48,674 bases of DNA from Candidatus Gastranaerophilales bacterium (GTDB taxonomy: Bacteria; Cyanobacteriota; Vampirovibrionia; Gastranaerophilales; Gastranaerophilaceae). The stretch spans positions 1 through 48,674 of the forward strand of contig CALUYZ010000012.1 of assembly GCA_944325175.1 (NCBI GenBank). Reading direction: 5' to 3'. Positions 27,164 to 36,105 of the stretch are shown here, piece after piece; position 1 is the stretch's first letter; every line of letters begins with the position of its first letter. A program made the translations under genes and the position numbers. The notes below the pieces were generated by a model that worked only from the letters and a program-made list of their open reading frames with translations, ran no database searches and was not told the DNA's origin.

Positions 27164-28162
27164 TTAGTTCATTGCTTTTTCAACTGCAACAGCAACTGCA
27201 ACGGTTGCACCAACCATTGGATTGTTGCCCATGCCGATAACGCCCATCATTTCAACGTGAGCAGGAACTGATGATGAACCTGCAAATTGAGCATCACCGT
27301 GCATTCTGCCCATAGTATCTGTCATACCATAGCTTGCAGGGCCTGCTGCAACGTTATCAGGGTGAAGTGTTCTGCCTGTGCCGCCGCCTGATGCAACTGA
27401 GAAATATTTTTTGTTGTTTTCAAAGCACCATTTTTTGTATGTGCCTGCAACAGGGTGTTGGAACCTTGTTGGGTTTGTTGAGTTACCTGTAATGGAAACG
27501 TCAACACCTTCTTTTCTCATAATAGCAACGCCTTCTGAAACATCATCTGCGCCGTAGCATTTAACTTTTGCTCTTTCACCGTCTGAAAATGCTGTTTCTT
27601 TAACAACTTTTAATTCGCCTGTTTTATAGTCATATTCTGTTTCAACATGAGTAAAGCCGTTGATTCTTGAAATGATATAAGCAGCGTCTTTTCCAAGACC
27701 GTTTAAGATAACTCTTAAAGGTTCTTTTCTAACTTTGTTAGCGTTTCTTGCAATACCGATTGCGCCTTCTGCAGCTGCAAATGATTCATGACCTGCTAAG
27801 AAACAGAAGCATTTTGTTTCTTCTCTTAAAAGCATTGCGCCTAAGTTACCATGGCCTAAACCAACTTTTCTTGTATCGCCAACAGAGCCGGGAACTGCAA
27901 AAGCTTGTAAGCCTTCACCGATTGCTTCAGCTGCGTCTGCTGCATTTTTAATACCTTTTTTAATTGCAATAGCGCAACCTAAAGTATATGCCCAAGAAGC
28001 ATTATCAAAAGCGATTGGCTGAATGCCTTTAACTATTTCATCAACATTTATACCTTTTGACAAACATAATTCATTAGCTTCGTCTAATGAACTAAAACCG
28101 TATTTTTCAAGAACGGGAGCCAATGATTTTTCACGTCTGTCTTGTCCTTCAAATTTTGCCAT
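27164..28162 (-). CDS. GGGtGRT family protein
   Basis: The 332-residue protein carries the name-giving motif GGGTGRT at residues 259-265, within VASGGGTGRTLHPDNVAAGP, plus GLGHGNLGAMLLREETKCFC and FLAGHESFAAAEGAIGIARN. The family is known mainly as a conserved partner of a NifU-like scaffold in anaerobes; its biochemical function is not established to my knowledge. AGGAA lies before the ATG. It follows the NifU-like gene by 42 bp and ends at a strong terminator, so the two form an operon. Three cysteines (117-120 region and Cys202) could matter for metal or cluster handling. Confidence 0.85.
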   Translation of the reverse strand: MAKFEGQDRREKSLAPVLEKYGFSSLDEANELCLSKGINVDEIVKGIQPIAFDNASWAYTLGCAIAIKKGIKNAADAAEAIGEGLQAFAVPGSVGDTRKVGLGHGNLGAMLLREETKCFCFLAGHESFAAAEGAIGIARNANKVRKEPLRVILNGLGKDAAYIISRINGFTHVETEYDYKTGELKVVKETAFSDGERAKVKCYGADDVSEGVAIMRKEGVDVSITGNSTNPTRFQHPVAGTYKKWCFENNKKYFSVASGGGTGRTLHPDNVAAGPASYGMTDTMGRMHGDAQFAGSSSVPAHVEMMGVIGMGNNPMVGATVAVAVAVEKAMN

Positions 28163-28204
28163 TTTTATTTCCTTTACGATTAAACTTTAAACTAAACTAA
28201 TAAA

Positions 28205-28906
28205 CTATTCTTTTCTCGGGTCAACTGTTTTAACAGCATCGTTAAATCTGCCGTATGTACCGATATTTTTTTCGAAAGCTTCTTTGTAATCAACGCCTTT
28301 TTTAATAGCATCCATTACTTTTCCTAAGTTAACGAATTTGTAACCAATGATTTCATCGTTTTTATCAAGGCCGAGTTCCAAAATGTAACCTTCTGTTAAT
28401 GAAAGGTATCTTGGGCCTTTTTGTTTTGTTGAATGGATTGTACCAACCATTGAGCATAAGCCTTTGCCTAAGTCTTCTAAGCCTGCGCCAACAGGAAGTC
28501 CGCCTTCAGAGAATGCAGTTTGAGTTCTGCCGTATACAATTTGTAAGAATAATTCTCTCATAGCAACGTTAATAGCATCGCAAACAAGGTCTGTATTTAA
28601 TGCTTCAAGAATTGTTTTGCCGGGGAGAATTTCAGCAGCCATAGCAGCTGAATGAGTCATGCCGGAACAGCCGATTGTTTCAACCAAAGCTTCTTGAATA
28701 ATGCCGTTTTTAACATTTAAAGTTAATTTACAGGTGCCTTGTTGAGGTGCGCAGCAACCGCAGCCATGGGTTAAGCCTGAAATATCTTTAATTTCTTTTG
28801 CTTTTGTCCAAGCCCCTTCTTGAGGTATAGGAGCAGGTTCACCTTTAACTCCTCTTTTGATTGGACACATTTGTTCAACTTCATGAGTGATTTGTATCGA
28901 ATCCAT
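28205..28906 (-). CDS. NifU-like iron-sulfur scaffold protein, partner of GGGtGRT protein
   Basis: The 233-residue protein contains the NifU/IscU-type core with conserved cysteines: HGCGCCAPQQGTCK (Cys49, 51, 52, 59), ETIGCSGMTHSAAMAAEIL (Cys80) and later LVCDAINVAMRE. N-terminal Cys14 lies in QMCPIKRG. The C-terminal half from about residue 140 is specific to the family that accompanies GGGtGRT proteins. A role in Fe-S cluster assembly or delivery to a particular client is likely; no cysteine desulfurase is adjacent. AAGGAG lies 6 nt before the ATG; first gene of the two-gene operon. Confidence 0.82.
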   Translation of the reverse strand: MDSIQITHEVEQMCPIKRGVKGEPAPIPQEGAWTKAKEIKDISGLTHGCGCCAPQQGTCKLTLNVKNGIIQEALVETIGCSGMTHSAAMAAEILPGKTILEALNTDLVCDAINVAMRELFLQIVYGRTQTAFSEGGLPVGAGLEDLGKGLCSMVGTIHSTKQKGPRYLSLTEGYILELGLDKNDEIIGYKFVNLGKVMDAIKKGVDYKEAFEKNIGTYGRFNDAVKTVDPRKE

Positions 28907-28982
28907 TTCTTACTCCTTTTTGAATATCAAATTACATTAATAATTTATCGTAAACAAAAAAGAATGTAAAATGTTAGTAAGT

Positions 28983-29477
28983 TTATAATTTCCCTAAAGA
29001 TAGTCTTGACATCTCGGAAGCTGAATAAGAAGAGCGAATTGAGTTAATTTTTTCAACAGCCGATTTTTTGGATAAATCTTTTTGAAGATGCACACCCTGT
29101 ACAAAAGCTTTTGTTATTCCTTTGGGCATTTTAAAAACTTTATTTATAAAAAGTTTTCCTGTATTTGAATTTGCAAGAAGAATGTTGCATGGAAAATTTT
29201 CATCATCAAAAGAAAAAAGATTTTTTGTATTTTTTGTAAAAATTAAAGGAATATCAATCCATTTTAAATCTTCAAACTTTAGTAAAAGAAACATAATGTC
29301 GTTTTTAAAATAAAGCTGGAAAAAAGGCGGATTAGAGAAATTTTTTACAATAATTTCATCAGGATTTTTCCACAAAAACTTTAACACAAGCTCATTGGGC
29401 GATAAATGCGCCAAAATGGCTTCTCTGTTTGAAATAAATTCTTCATAGTATTGGTTTGGTTTATAGTTATTTAACAT
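28983..29477 (-). CDS. Protein of unknown function
   Basis: This 164-residue protein has no domain I recognise. It is rich in Phe, Leu, Lys and Asn, mixed helix and strand (LVLKFLWKNPDEIIVKNFSN; FFQLYFKNDIMFLLLKFEDL), with one cysteine and a basic Ser-rich C-terminus. There is no signal peptide or membrane segment. The start has no clear ribosome-binding site. It stands alone, 76 bp downstream of the NifU-like gene's start region on the same strand. Confidence 0.6.
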   Translation of the reverse strand: MLNNYKPNQYYEEFISNREAILAHLSPNELVLKFLWKNPDEIIVKNFSNPPFFQLYFKNDIMFLLLKFEDLKWIDIPLIFTKNTKNLFSFDDENFPCNILLANSNTGKLFINKVFKMPKGITKAFVQGVHLQKDLSKKSAVEKINSIRSSYSASEMSRLSLGKL

Positions 29478-29544
29478 TTTGTAAAATTCGCTAAAGTTTT
29501 TTATGTTAATTTCCGAATTAGAAAATATAGTTATAAGGATTGTT

Positions 29545-29616
29545 ATGTTAAATTATTTATTTAGAATATTCAACAGAAAAATGGTTTTGTGCAAAGTAGA
29601 AGTTACTTTGTTTTAA
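29545..29616 (+). CDS. Possible 23-residue small protein or small RNA
   Basis: An ATG with AAGGA 5-6 nt upstream opens a 23-codon frame (MLNYLFRIFNRKMVL, then CKVEVTLF) that ends in TAA inside a hairpin's T-run. It lies in the 221-bp gap between two minus-strand genes. Frames of this size arise by chance in AT-rich DNA; the good ribosome-binding site and terminal hairpin are the only support. Confidence 0.25.
   Translation: MLNYLFRIFNRKMVLCKVEVTLF
29592..29614 (+). terminator. Possible terminator of the small plus-strand transcript
   Basis: CAAAGTA (29592-29598) and TACTTTG (29604-29610) surround a 5-nt loop and are followed by TTTT. The stem is AT-rich and weak. Confidence 0.3.
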
Positions 29617-29643
29617 AATGATAGCACAAATTTCACCATATAA

Positions 29644-29674
29644 ACAAAAAACGACATAATATGCCGCTTTTTGT
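29644..29674 (-). terminator. Rho-independent terminator after the 127-residue protein gene
   Basis: Read on the minus strand, ACAAAAAGCGGCAT pairs with ATGTCGTTTTTTGT around a 3-nt loop. The A-C mismatches seen on the plus strand become G-U pairs in the minus-strand RNA, so the direction is clear. Confidence 0.7.
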
Positions 29675-29698
29675 TCCTTATTTATATAGATTTAGTTG

Positions 29699-30082
29699 TT
29701 ATTCTTGAATATCTTTTTCAGAATTTATTTTTGAAATAACAGCTGTAGCAACTGCACCTATCGCAAGACCGGCTGCGCCGAGAGCTACCATTGTTTTATT
29801 TTTTTCTTGTTTTGCTTTGGCTGTTATTGCTTTAAAATCTTTTGATGCCTTTTCACTTACTTTTGATAGGGCTTTATTCCATTTTGACATTCTAACCGAA
29901 GACATTATATTGTCTGTATTTGCTTCAACTTTTGAATTAATATATTGATCTTTAGTTAAACCTTTAATGTCACCAAGAATTTTATTAGCACGATTTTGAC
30001 CTATTTTTGCACCTGCTCCTATGCCTGCCGCTGTTAATGCTGCCGTTGTAATACCACCTGCTGCTATACTTTTTGTTTCCAT
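29699..30082 (-). CDS. Small protein with two hydrophobic segments, unknown function
   Basis: The 127-residue protein has a Gly/Ala-rich hydrophobic stretch near the N-terminus (AAGGITTAALTAAGIGAGA), a basic helical middle (KWNKALSKVSEKASKDFKA) and a second hydrophobic segment near the C-terminus (VALGAAGLAIGAVATAVI). Both segments could be membrane helices or glycine-zipper motifs. AAGAGGA lies 6 nt before the ATG. It has its own terminator. I recognise no family. Confidence 0.65.
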   Translation of the reverse strand: METKSIAAGGITTAALTAAGIGAGAKIGQNRANKILGDIKGLTKDQYINSKVEANTDNIMSSVRMSKWNKALSKVSEKASKDFKAITAKAKQEKNKTMVALGAAGLAIGAVATAVISKINSEKDIQE

Positions 30083-30157
30083 TTTATTCCTCTTTTTATT
30101 TGATTACGTTAAAATAAAGTATACTAAAAAATTTTTTTTGCTATTTTATTAATTTTT

Positions 30158-30535
30158 TTATCGTTTATCAATCACTTTAATTACATGGTATCCAAATTCA
30201 GTTTGAACAGGGTCAGAAATTTCACCTTTTGGTGTTTCAAACGCTGCTTTTTCAAATTCAGGAACCATTTGACCTCTTCCAAACCAACCTAAATCACCGC
30301 CGACTTTGCCTGAAGGACAGTTTGAAAATTGTCTTGCAAGTTCTTTAAAGCTTTCGCCGTTGTTTACCCTCATAATAATTGCTCTGGATTGATTTTTTGT
30401 TCTTGTTAGAATGTGAAGTGCGTGAACTTCTGTGTATTTATCGGCATCCGGGTCAATGTTTTGTTTTGCAAATACACATTGTTGTAGTGGCATAAGCCCT
30501 AAAATTAACATAAGTAAAATTAAAATTTTTTTCAT
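30158..30535 (-). CDS. Secreted parvulin-type peptidyl-prolyl isomerase
   Basis: The 125-residue protein has a signal peptide (KKILILLMLILGLMPLQ, cleavage likely after VFA) and one parvulin domain: EVHALHILTRTKNQSRAI, FKELARQFSNCPSGKVGGDL, GWFGRGQMVPEFEKAAF and TEFGYHVIKV. It should fold exported proteins in the periplasm. The cysteine in LQQC is not a good lipobox. It is a minimal PpiC-type unit without the SurA chaperone region. AGGAGA lies 8 nt before the ATG. It is divergent from sdaAB. Confidence 0.9.
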   Translation of the reverse strand: MKKILILLMLILGLMPLQQCVFAKQNIDPDADKYTEVHALHILTRTKNQSRAIIMRVNNGESFKELARQFSNCPSGKVGGDLGWFGRGQMVPEFEKAAFETPKGEISDPVQTEFGYHVIKVIDKR

Positions 30536-30572
30536 AGGTTATCTCTCCTGTAAATTTATAATATAGCAAAAA

Positions 30573-30602
30573 TTGACAATTAAAAATGCCTGATTTTATA
30601 AT
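30573..30602 (+). promoter_or_regulatory. Promoter of sdaAB-sdaAA, very short leader
   Basis: Perfect TTGACA (30573-30578) and perfect TATAAT (30597-30602) are 18 bp apart. The ATG follows 11 nt after the -10, so the leader would be only about 4-5 nt, and no Shine-Dalgarno sequence is present. Confidence 0.7.
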
Positions 30603-30613
30603 ATACATTTGAT

Positions 30614-31291
30614 ATGCAAAATAAAAAAACAATTTTAGATATTTTAGGTCCTATCATGATTGGTCCTTCAAGCTCTCACACAGCAGGAGCATGCCGCTTG
30701 GGGTTAATTGCAGGTAAAATTTTTGGCTCAACTCCAAAAAAGGTTGTTTTTAATTTGTATAATTCATTTGTAAAAACAGGCATGGGTCATGGCACTCAAA
30801 TGGCTTTATTGGCAGGCATTTTAGGTTTTGATGTCGATTCTGTTGATATAAAAAATTCCTTTGAAATTGCAAAAAATAAAAATATTGAGTTTGAATTTAA
30901 TAATTTTGAAGATTATAACAGACATCCTAATTCAGCAGATTTTATTATTGAGGGTGAAAATTCAGAAAAAATCGTCGTAAAGGGTTGTTCTATCGGTGCA
31001 GGTGAAATTTTAATCGAAGAGATAAATGGTTTTCTTTTTAATTTTAAAGGCGATTACAACACTTTGCTTTTAATGTATAAAGATGTTCCGGGAATGATTT
31101 ATCGTGTTGCCAATTTAATTCAGTCTCAAAATATTAATATTGCATCAATGAATTGTGACCGAGCAGCAAAAGGCTTAGGTGCTTCAATGGGCATTTGCCT
31201 TGATTCAAAACTTACGAGTGATTTATTTGAAAAAATAAAAGAAATTGACGGTATATATTTAATTCGCTATATTGAAAGGCTTAAATTTTAA
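30614..31291 (+). CDS. sdaAB: L-serine dehydratase, beta subunit
   Basis: This 225-residue subunit starts TILDILGPIMIGPSSSHTAG, the serine-dehydratase beta signature, followed by GHGTQMALLAGILGF and NSADFIIEG. A C-terminal ACT domain begins around residue 150 (DVPGMIYRVANLIQSQNINI), where serine or another ligand may bind for control. With the alpha subunit it deaminates L-serine to pyruvate and ammonia using a [4Fe-4S] cluster. The stop and the next start overlap (TAATG), so the subunits are translationally coupled. Confidence 0.95.
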   Translation: MQNKKTILDILGPIMIGPSSSHTAGACRLGLIAGKIFGSTPKKVVFNLYNSFVKTGMGHGTQMALLAGILGFDVDSVDIKNSFEIAKNKNIEFEFNNFEDYNRHPNSADFIIEGENSEKIVVKGCSIGAGEILIEEINGFLFNFKGDYNTLLLMYKDVPGMIYRVANLIQSQNINIASMNCDRAAKGLGASMGICLDSKLTSDLFEKIKEIDGIYLIRYIERLKF

Positions 31292-32151
31292 TGTTAAGTA
31301 CATTTGATGAATTTAAAAATAAATTTCAAAATACGATTAATCCTGATTTAATAATCAAGGAACAGGCGTTTTTATCTGATATATCCAAAGATGAATTAAG
31401 AAGTAAAATTTTTGATATTTTTTCTTGTATGAAAAATTCAATTAGAAACGGTTTAAAAAATAATACTCTCTCAAGAAGCGGTTTATCAGGCAATAATACA
31501 TCTCTTTTAATTCAAAACGGTTATGAAAACTTGTTGTCAGAATTTTCAAAAAAGGCTATTTTATATTCATTTGCAATCATTGAGGAAAATGCAAGAATGG
31601 GAAAAATTGCCGCATGCCCTACTGCAGGTTCATCCGGCATTGTTCCCGGAGTATTAATTGCTGCAATGGAAGAATTTGATAAAACTGATGATGACATTGT
31701 AAATGCGCTTATTGTTGCAGGGGAAATTGGAAGGATAATTTCGGACAAAGTTCCCCCCGCAGGAGCAGTTGCAGGGTGTCAGGCGGAATGTGGTCTTGCT
31801 TCTTCTATGGCCTCAGGGAGTTTAACTTTTTTGTTGGAAGGAACCACAGATAAAGTATTAAACAGTGCGGCACTTGCTTTAAAAAACGTTCTTGGCTTAA
31901 CTTGCGACCCTGTTTTAGGGCTTGTTGAAGTTCCTTGCGTTAAAAGAAATCCAATTTTAGCTCAACATGCGATAACTGCTTCATATCTTGCTTTATCAGG
32001 GATTGAATCTAAAATTCCTTTAGATGAAATTGTTGATGCAATGAAAGAAACCGGTCTTTTAATGTCGCCAAAGCTGAAAGAAAGTTCTGAAGCCGGGCTT
32101 GCCGTTGTTAAATCGGCTTTAAAGTTTAAAATTGATAATATTTTATCTTAA
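31291..32151 (+). CDS. sdaAA: L-serine dehydratase, iron-sulfur alpha subunit
   Basis: The 286-residue subunit has ACPTAGSSGIVPGVLIAAM and the cluster cysteines in AGCQAECGLASSMASG, LTCDPVLGLVEVPC and the following KRN. These give the oxygen-sensitive [4Fe-4S] catalytic site. Its sequence matches the Gram-positive-style split enzyme rather than the fused Proteobacterial form. Serine use of this kind fits an anaerobic or microaerobic fermenter. Starts on the A of the beta-subunit TAA. Confidence 0.95.
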   Translation: MLSTFDEFKNKFQNTINPDLIIKEQAFLSDISKDELRSKIFDIFSCMKNSIRNGLKNNTLSRSGLSGNNTSLLIQNGYENLLSEFSKKAILYSFAIIEENARMGKIAACPTAGSSGIVPGVLIAAMEEFDKTDDDIVNALIVAGEIGRIISDKVPPAGAVAGCQAECGLASSMASGSLTFLLEGTTDKVLNSAALALKNVLGLTCDPVLGLVEVPCVKRNPILAQHAITASYLALSGIESKIPLDEIVDAMKETGLLMSPKLKESSEAGLAVVKSALKFKIDNILS

Positions 32152-32218
32152 TATTACTTAATAATTCATTATTTTTTTTAAAGTATCACAAAAAAATTGC
32201 CGATAAAAATTTTAGTAA

Positions 32219-32241
32219 AGGGTTGACAACCCTCAGTTTTT
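32219..32241 (+). terminator. Short hairpin terminator after sdaAA
   Basis: AGGGTT and AACCCT flank a 3-nt loop (GAC) and a T-run starts 3 nt later. The TTGACA that spans the loop is probably incidental, as no -10 lies at the right distance. Confidence 0.45.
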
Positions 32242-32271
32242 CATTAAAAAAATCAAAGAAAGGTTTATTCA

Positions 32272-32781
32272 ATGTCTATTAACGCTATATCATCCGCAAT
32301 GGGCGCAAGCGTTTATTTACGAGATGTAAATAAACTTACGGATGAAATTATAGAAAAACTGAATAATCTTGGCATAGACCCTAACAGTGTTCAATCTGTA
32401 TCAGAAGCAAACGCTGCTATTAAAAAAGCTGAAGAGTCAAATCAATCCGAAACAGATGCAAACAGCCAAAATAACGGCGAAAACAAAGAATTAAGAAATA
32501 AAGCCGAAGATTTAGCTGATAAAATTGGTGTTAAAGTATCTGAAAATGATACTATTGACGATATTATAGATAATATAAAAGATGTAATAGAAAAAATGCT
32601 TTCTTACGCTATTGATAGAAACGACAAAGCTTTATACGACAAGTTTTCAGACTATAAAAGCGATTTGAAAGACATAGAAGCAGACAACAACGGTGGCGGA
32701 TATTCAGGAATAAGGGTATTTTCTTTTATGGAAATGATAGCCGAACAGAATAAATTTGCCCATGGAATTAAATCGAAGTAG
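32272..32781 (+). CDS. Acidic helical protein of unknown function
   Basis: The 169-residue protein is acidic, Asn/Asp/Glu/Lys-rich and mostly helical, with a Gln/Asn/Glu linker near residues 55-75. It has no signal peptide, no membrane segment and no cysteine. Its N-terminus MSINAISSAMGASVYLRDVN resembles the non-cleaved starts of the helical-ends proteins at 7.2-9.7 kb only in style. AAAGG lies 8 nt before the ATG. It lies between sdaAA and the AsmA-like gene and seems to be transcribed on its own. No recognised domain. Confidence 0.6.
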   Translation: MSINAISSAMGASVYLRDVNKLTDEIIEKLNNLGIDPNSVQSVSEANAAIKKAEESNQSETDANSQNNGENKELRNKAEDLADKIGVKVSENDTIDDIIDNIKDVIEKMLSYAIDRNDKALYDKFSDYKSDLKDIEADNNGGGYSGIRVFSFMEMIAEQNKFAHGIKSK

Positions 32782-32827
32782 CCTGTAATACGGTACTAAT
32801 GTATAATTTTTGTTTCTCTCTCGATTA

Positions 32828-32836
32828 TGATATAAT
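32828..32836 (+). promoter_or_regulatory. Extended -10 promoter for the first AsmA-like gene
   Basis: TGATATAAT is a perfect extended -10 element placed 27 nt before the ATG at 32864. No good -35 is needed for this class. Confidence 0.55.
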
Positions 32837-32863
32837 TCAAAGTCATATCGGGGGAGTTTGGTT

Positions 32864-35800
32864 ATGAATAAAAATATTTTAAAAAATATATTTCTTACAC
32901 TGGGCGGAATTTTTTTATTAATCTATATATTATTTCTCTTAGTGCCTTTTATGCTTATCCCTATTTTAGACAACACTTCTTATAAAGTGTCGGAAGAAAT
33001 TAAAAAAACTACAGGTTTAAGTGCCGATTTTGACAAGTTTAGAATTGTTACAACACCTAAATTAACCGTAGGCATCAAACTGAACGGTGCTAAAATTTTT
33101 GAACCTGACGGCAGTATTTTTTTGCAGGCATCTAATTTTCAGATTAAAGCTTCATTAATCCCCTTGCTTGTTAAAAAAATTGAGCTTGATTTAATTAAAG
33201 CAGACGACATAACCTTGAATTTAAAAGTTAAACCCGATGGCAATTTTACAATATTGGACAATTTTGCATCAGATAACAAAAACGTTTCTGATAATAATCA
33301 AACCAAATTGACGATACCGTTTGATTTAAAACTTTCAAATAAAATGCCTGATATTAGAATTAAAAGCCATAATATCACCTTTATAGACCAAAAAACAGAT
33401 AAAAAATATGTTTTTAAAGGCTCTAATTCCAATATAACAGATTTTGTATTCAACAAAAAAATTAAAATTGAATCAGAAGGAAAAATTGTTTTAGACGGTT
33501 TTCAAGCGCTTGATTACGAATTAGAAATTTTTAATCACATCATGCCGGAAACAGAATTCAGCGATTTTCTGCTCTCTCTAAATTCACCAAACAATAACAA
33601 TAACCAAACTGAAATCAATAATTTCAACATAATTAAATGTTTTGAATTTATTAAAGATAAAAAAATTTCTCTTGAAACAGACGCCAATCTTAATATTAAA
33701 GGCAATTTACAAAATCCTGAAATTTTAGGTGAAGTTTCACTGGAAAAAATTTCAATGCTATTAAACGGTAAACTTTTACCGCAAAGCAATATTGAACTTG
33801 AATTTAAAAAAAATGGCGTTGAAATTGAATCTGATATATATACAAATGAAAACGAAAACACAAAGCTTGAAGGTATAATAAGTTCAAAAAAATTGAATTT
33901 AAAATGCAAGTCAAATGCCTGTTTAGATAATATTTTTGAAATTATTAAACAATTTTTAAATGCTTTTAATATAAATGAATACAATGCGCTAAAAATTTCA
34001 GGCAAGCTAGATGCCGATTTTGATATTAATTCCGACTATAAAAAAATTAATTCAAACGGCAAATTAAAACTTTCATCAGGCTCTGTTAAGTGGGCTGTTT
34101 ATGATGTAAAAATTGATAATTTAATCGCTGATATTTTGCTTAACAATAACACTGTTTTAATTAATAAACTCGGTTTTAGCGCATTTTCCGTGCCATTTAA
34201 TATCAAGGGAAAAATCACAAACGATGCAAAGCTTGATATAAATGTTTTAACTGAAAAACTTTCTATAAAAAATTTGCTTATTTCTTTGGGACAGTTGGCA
34301 ATATTAAACGATAATCAAATATATTCAGGGCTTGTAAGCATTAATGTAAAAATTAAAGGTGAACTTTTATCACCATTTGTTGATGCTAAGGTTGATGTTT
34401 TGAATCTTAAATTGAAAAATATTCCTTCTGATATTTTGCTTTCACTAAATCCTTTAAATATTACCGTTAATACAAACAAGAAAGGGTATAGCGGCAATTT
34501 TAAAGCTAATAATTTCAAGCTGGATAACCCCGCTTTTCAATTTTTCATCCAAAATGCAAACGGCACCATAGATGAAAATGAAATAAAACTGCAAAAGACA
34601 AAAGCAAACTTTGGAAAAAACGAATTTTACCTACAAGGGGCTGTTAGTGATTATCTTAAAGAAAAAATTCTTTTAAATTTTACATCTGAAGGAAAGCTTA
34701 ATGCAAATTTAACAGGATACATTAACCCCTACAAAATGCTTTTGGGGCTAAATTTTTCCGTTCTTGATAATTCTGAGCTAATAATTCCCAATTTTGATAA
34801 ATCTAAAGTTTTAGTAAACGGTTCAACCTCAATACAAGGGTCTTTAATTAATCCTATTTTAAAAGGAAGATTTATCTGCTCTAATATTTCTATTCCTGAA
34901 ATTCCCCTTAAAATGACAGATTCCATTTTTAGTTTAGATGGCGTTATTTTAAACGGTTCTGCCACCGTAAAAGAGCTTGTATCAGGCGGAATTAGCGCCA
35001 ACGATGTTTCTTTTGACTTTAAATTGCTTGGTGATAATTTTTACTTGAATAATTTAAAAGGCAGCACTTTTGGCGGAGAATTTTCAGGCAGTGTTATTTA
35101 TAATTTAAAAAATACTTTTTGCAAACTAATTTTAAAAGGCGCTTCACTAAATGCGCTTAAAGCCATAGAAGGTGCCATGGGAATTAAAAATGCGCTTACA
35201 GGCACGCTTTCATTTAATGCCGATTTGAATTTTAAGGGCGTTGAATATATTGATATGATGAAATCTTTAACAGGGAAGGCTGATTTTGAAGTTAAAAATG
35301 GCGTACTTGCAAATCTTGGCGGGCTTAAAACGTTATTATATGCTCAAAACATTGTTAATAACGTTATTTTAAAACAAGCGGCAGATAAAGTTTCAACATT
35401 AGCTATCGTTCAACAAACATCAGAATTTAATTATATAAAAGGTGATTTAGCTTTTAGCGGCGGATTTGCCAAATTTAATAATATTTTAATGCAAGGTCCT
35501 AAAATGGCTTATTACATTACAGGCAAATATAATCTTATATCATACTCAACAGATGCTGTTGTTCTTGGCAGAATTTCATCAGATGTTGTTTCGGTTCTTG
35601 GAAATATCGGCAATTTAGCTACAAGTAAAATTGTATCTATACTTCCTGGGCTTGGAAATTTAACATCTTCTATTGCAAAAATGATGAATGAATCGCCAAA
35701 AAATGTTGATATATCAAAAATTCCTTCATTATCTTCAGAAAATGCTTCTTCAAAAGAGTTTAAGGCGGTTTTTAAAGGAGATGTAAATTCTAAAAATCCG

Positions 35801-36046
35801 GTAAAATCTTTCAAATGGTTAAACGATGTTGACACATCAAAAATAGAAGAAAATCAAAGTACATCAAATCCCTCTCTTGTAAAAGAAAATATTAAGCAAA
35901 ATATAGATACTGCCGTTGATAATGTAAAATCTAATTTTAATACAACTATTCAAACGGGAAAGGAAAATTTTAACAATGCTAAAGAGCAGGCAAAACAGCT
36001 TTTTAACTCTTTTTTAAATGGCAATAATACAGACTCAAAGCAATAA
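32864..36046 (+). CDS. AsmA-like large envelope protein (paralogue 1)
   Basis: The 1060-residue protein has one N-terminal membrane helix (residues about 7-33) and then a very long beta-rich periplasmic region with the Asn/Lys/Leu/Ile pattern of AsmA/TamB/YhdP proteins, which form hydrophobic grooves for lipid transport between the membranes. The conserved AsmA C-terminal part is visible around residues 760-900 (MKSLTGKADFEVKNGVLANL; MQGPKMAYYITGKYNL). The last 130 residues are a Ser/Asn/Lys-rich helical tail. I start at the ATG at 32864 because GGGGGAG lies 8 nt upstream; the TTG 6 bp earlier has no support. It is followed by an OmpH-like chaperone gene. Confidence 0.82.
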   Translation: MNKNILKNIFLTLGGIFLLIYILFLLVPFMLIPILDNTSYKVSEEIKKTTGLSADFDKFRIVTTPKLTVGIKLNGAKIFEPDGSIFLQASNFQIKASLIPLLVKKIELDLIKADDITLNLKVKPDGNFTILDNFASDNKNVSDNNQTKLTIPFDLKLSNKMPDIRIKSHNITFIDQKTDKKYVFKGSNSNITDFVFNKKIKIESEGKIVLDGFQALDYELEIFNHIMPETEFSDFLLSLNSPNNNNNQTEINNFNIIKCFEFIKDKKISLETDANLNIKGNLQNPEILGEVSLEKISMLLNGKLLPQSNIELEFKKNGVEIESDIYTNENENTKLEGIISSKKLNLKCKSNACLDNIFEIIKQFLNAFNINEYNALKISGKLDADFDINSDYKKINSNGKLKLSSGSVKWAVYDVKIDNLIADILLNNNTVLINKLGFSAFSVPFNIKGKITNDAKLDINVLTEKLSIKNLLISLGQLAILNDNQIYSGLVSINVKIKGELLSPFVDAKVDVLNLKLKNIPSDILLSLNPLNITVNTNKKGYSGNFKANNFKLDNPAFQFFIQNANGTIDENEIKLQKTKANFGKNEFYLQGAVSDYLKEKILLNFTSEGKLNANLTGYINPYKMLLGLNFSVLDNSELIIPNFDKSKVLVNGSTSIQGSLINPILKGRFICSNISIPEIPLKMTDSIFSLDGVILNGSATVKELVSGGISANDVSFDFKLLGDNFYLNNLKGSTFGGEFSGSVIYNLKNTFCKLILKGASLNALKAIEGAMGIKNALTGTLSFNADLNFKGVEYIDMMKSLTGKADFEVKNGVLANLGGLKTLLYAQNIVNNVILKQAADKVSTLAIVQQTSEFNYIKGDLAFSGGFAKFNNILMQGPKMAYYITGKYNLISYSTDAVVLGRISSDVVSVLGNIGNLATSKIVSILPGLGNLTSSIAKMMNESPKNVDISKIPSLSSENASSKEFKAVFKGDVNSKNPVKSFKWLNDVDTSKIEENQSTSNPSLVKENIKQNIDTAVDNVKSNFNTTIQTGKENFNNAKEQAKQLFNSFLNGNNTDSKQ

Positions 36047-36067
36047 TTTTATCCATGACAAAAAAAT

Positions 36068-36076
36068 TGTTATAAT
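36068..36076 (+). promoter_or_regulatory. Extended -10 promoter for the OmpH-like gene
   Basis: TGTTATAAT lies 29 nt before the ATG at 36106, giving a short leader that includes the AAGGAG ribosome-binding site. Confidence 0.5.
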
Positions 36077-36105
36077 TCTAAAATTCAATCATTAAGGAGA
36101 AGAAA

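Noticed and set aside
32220..32233. GGGTTGACAACCC as a repressor site over a -35 box
   Set aside because: No -10 box lies 16-18 bp downstream, and the hairpin followed by T-run fits a terminator better.
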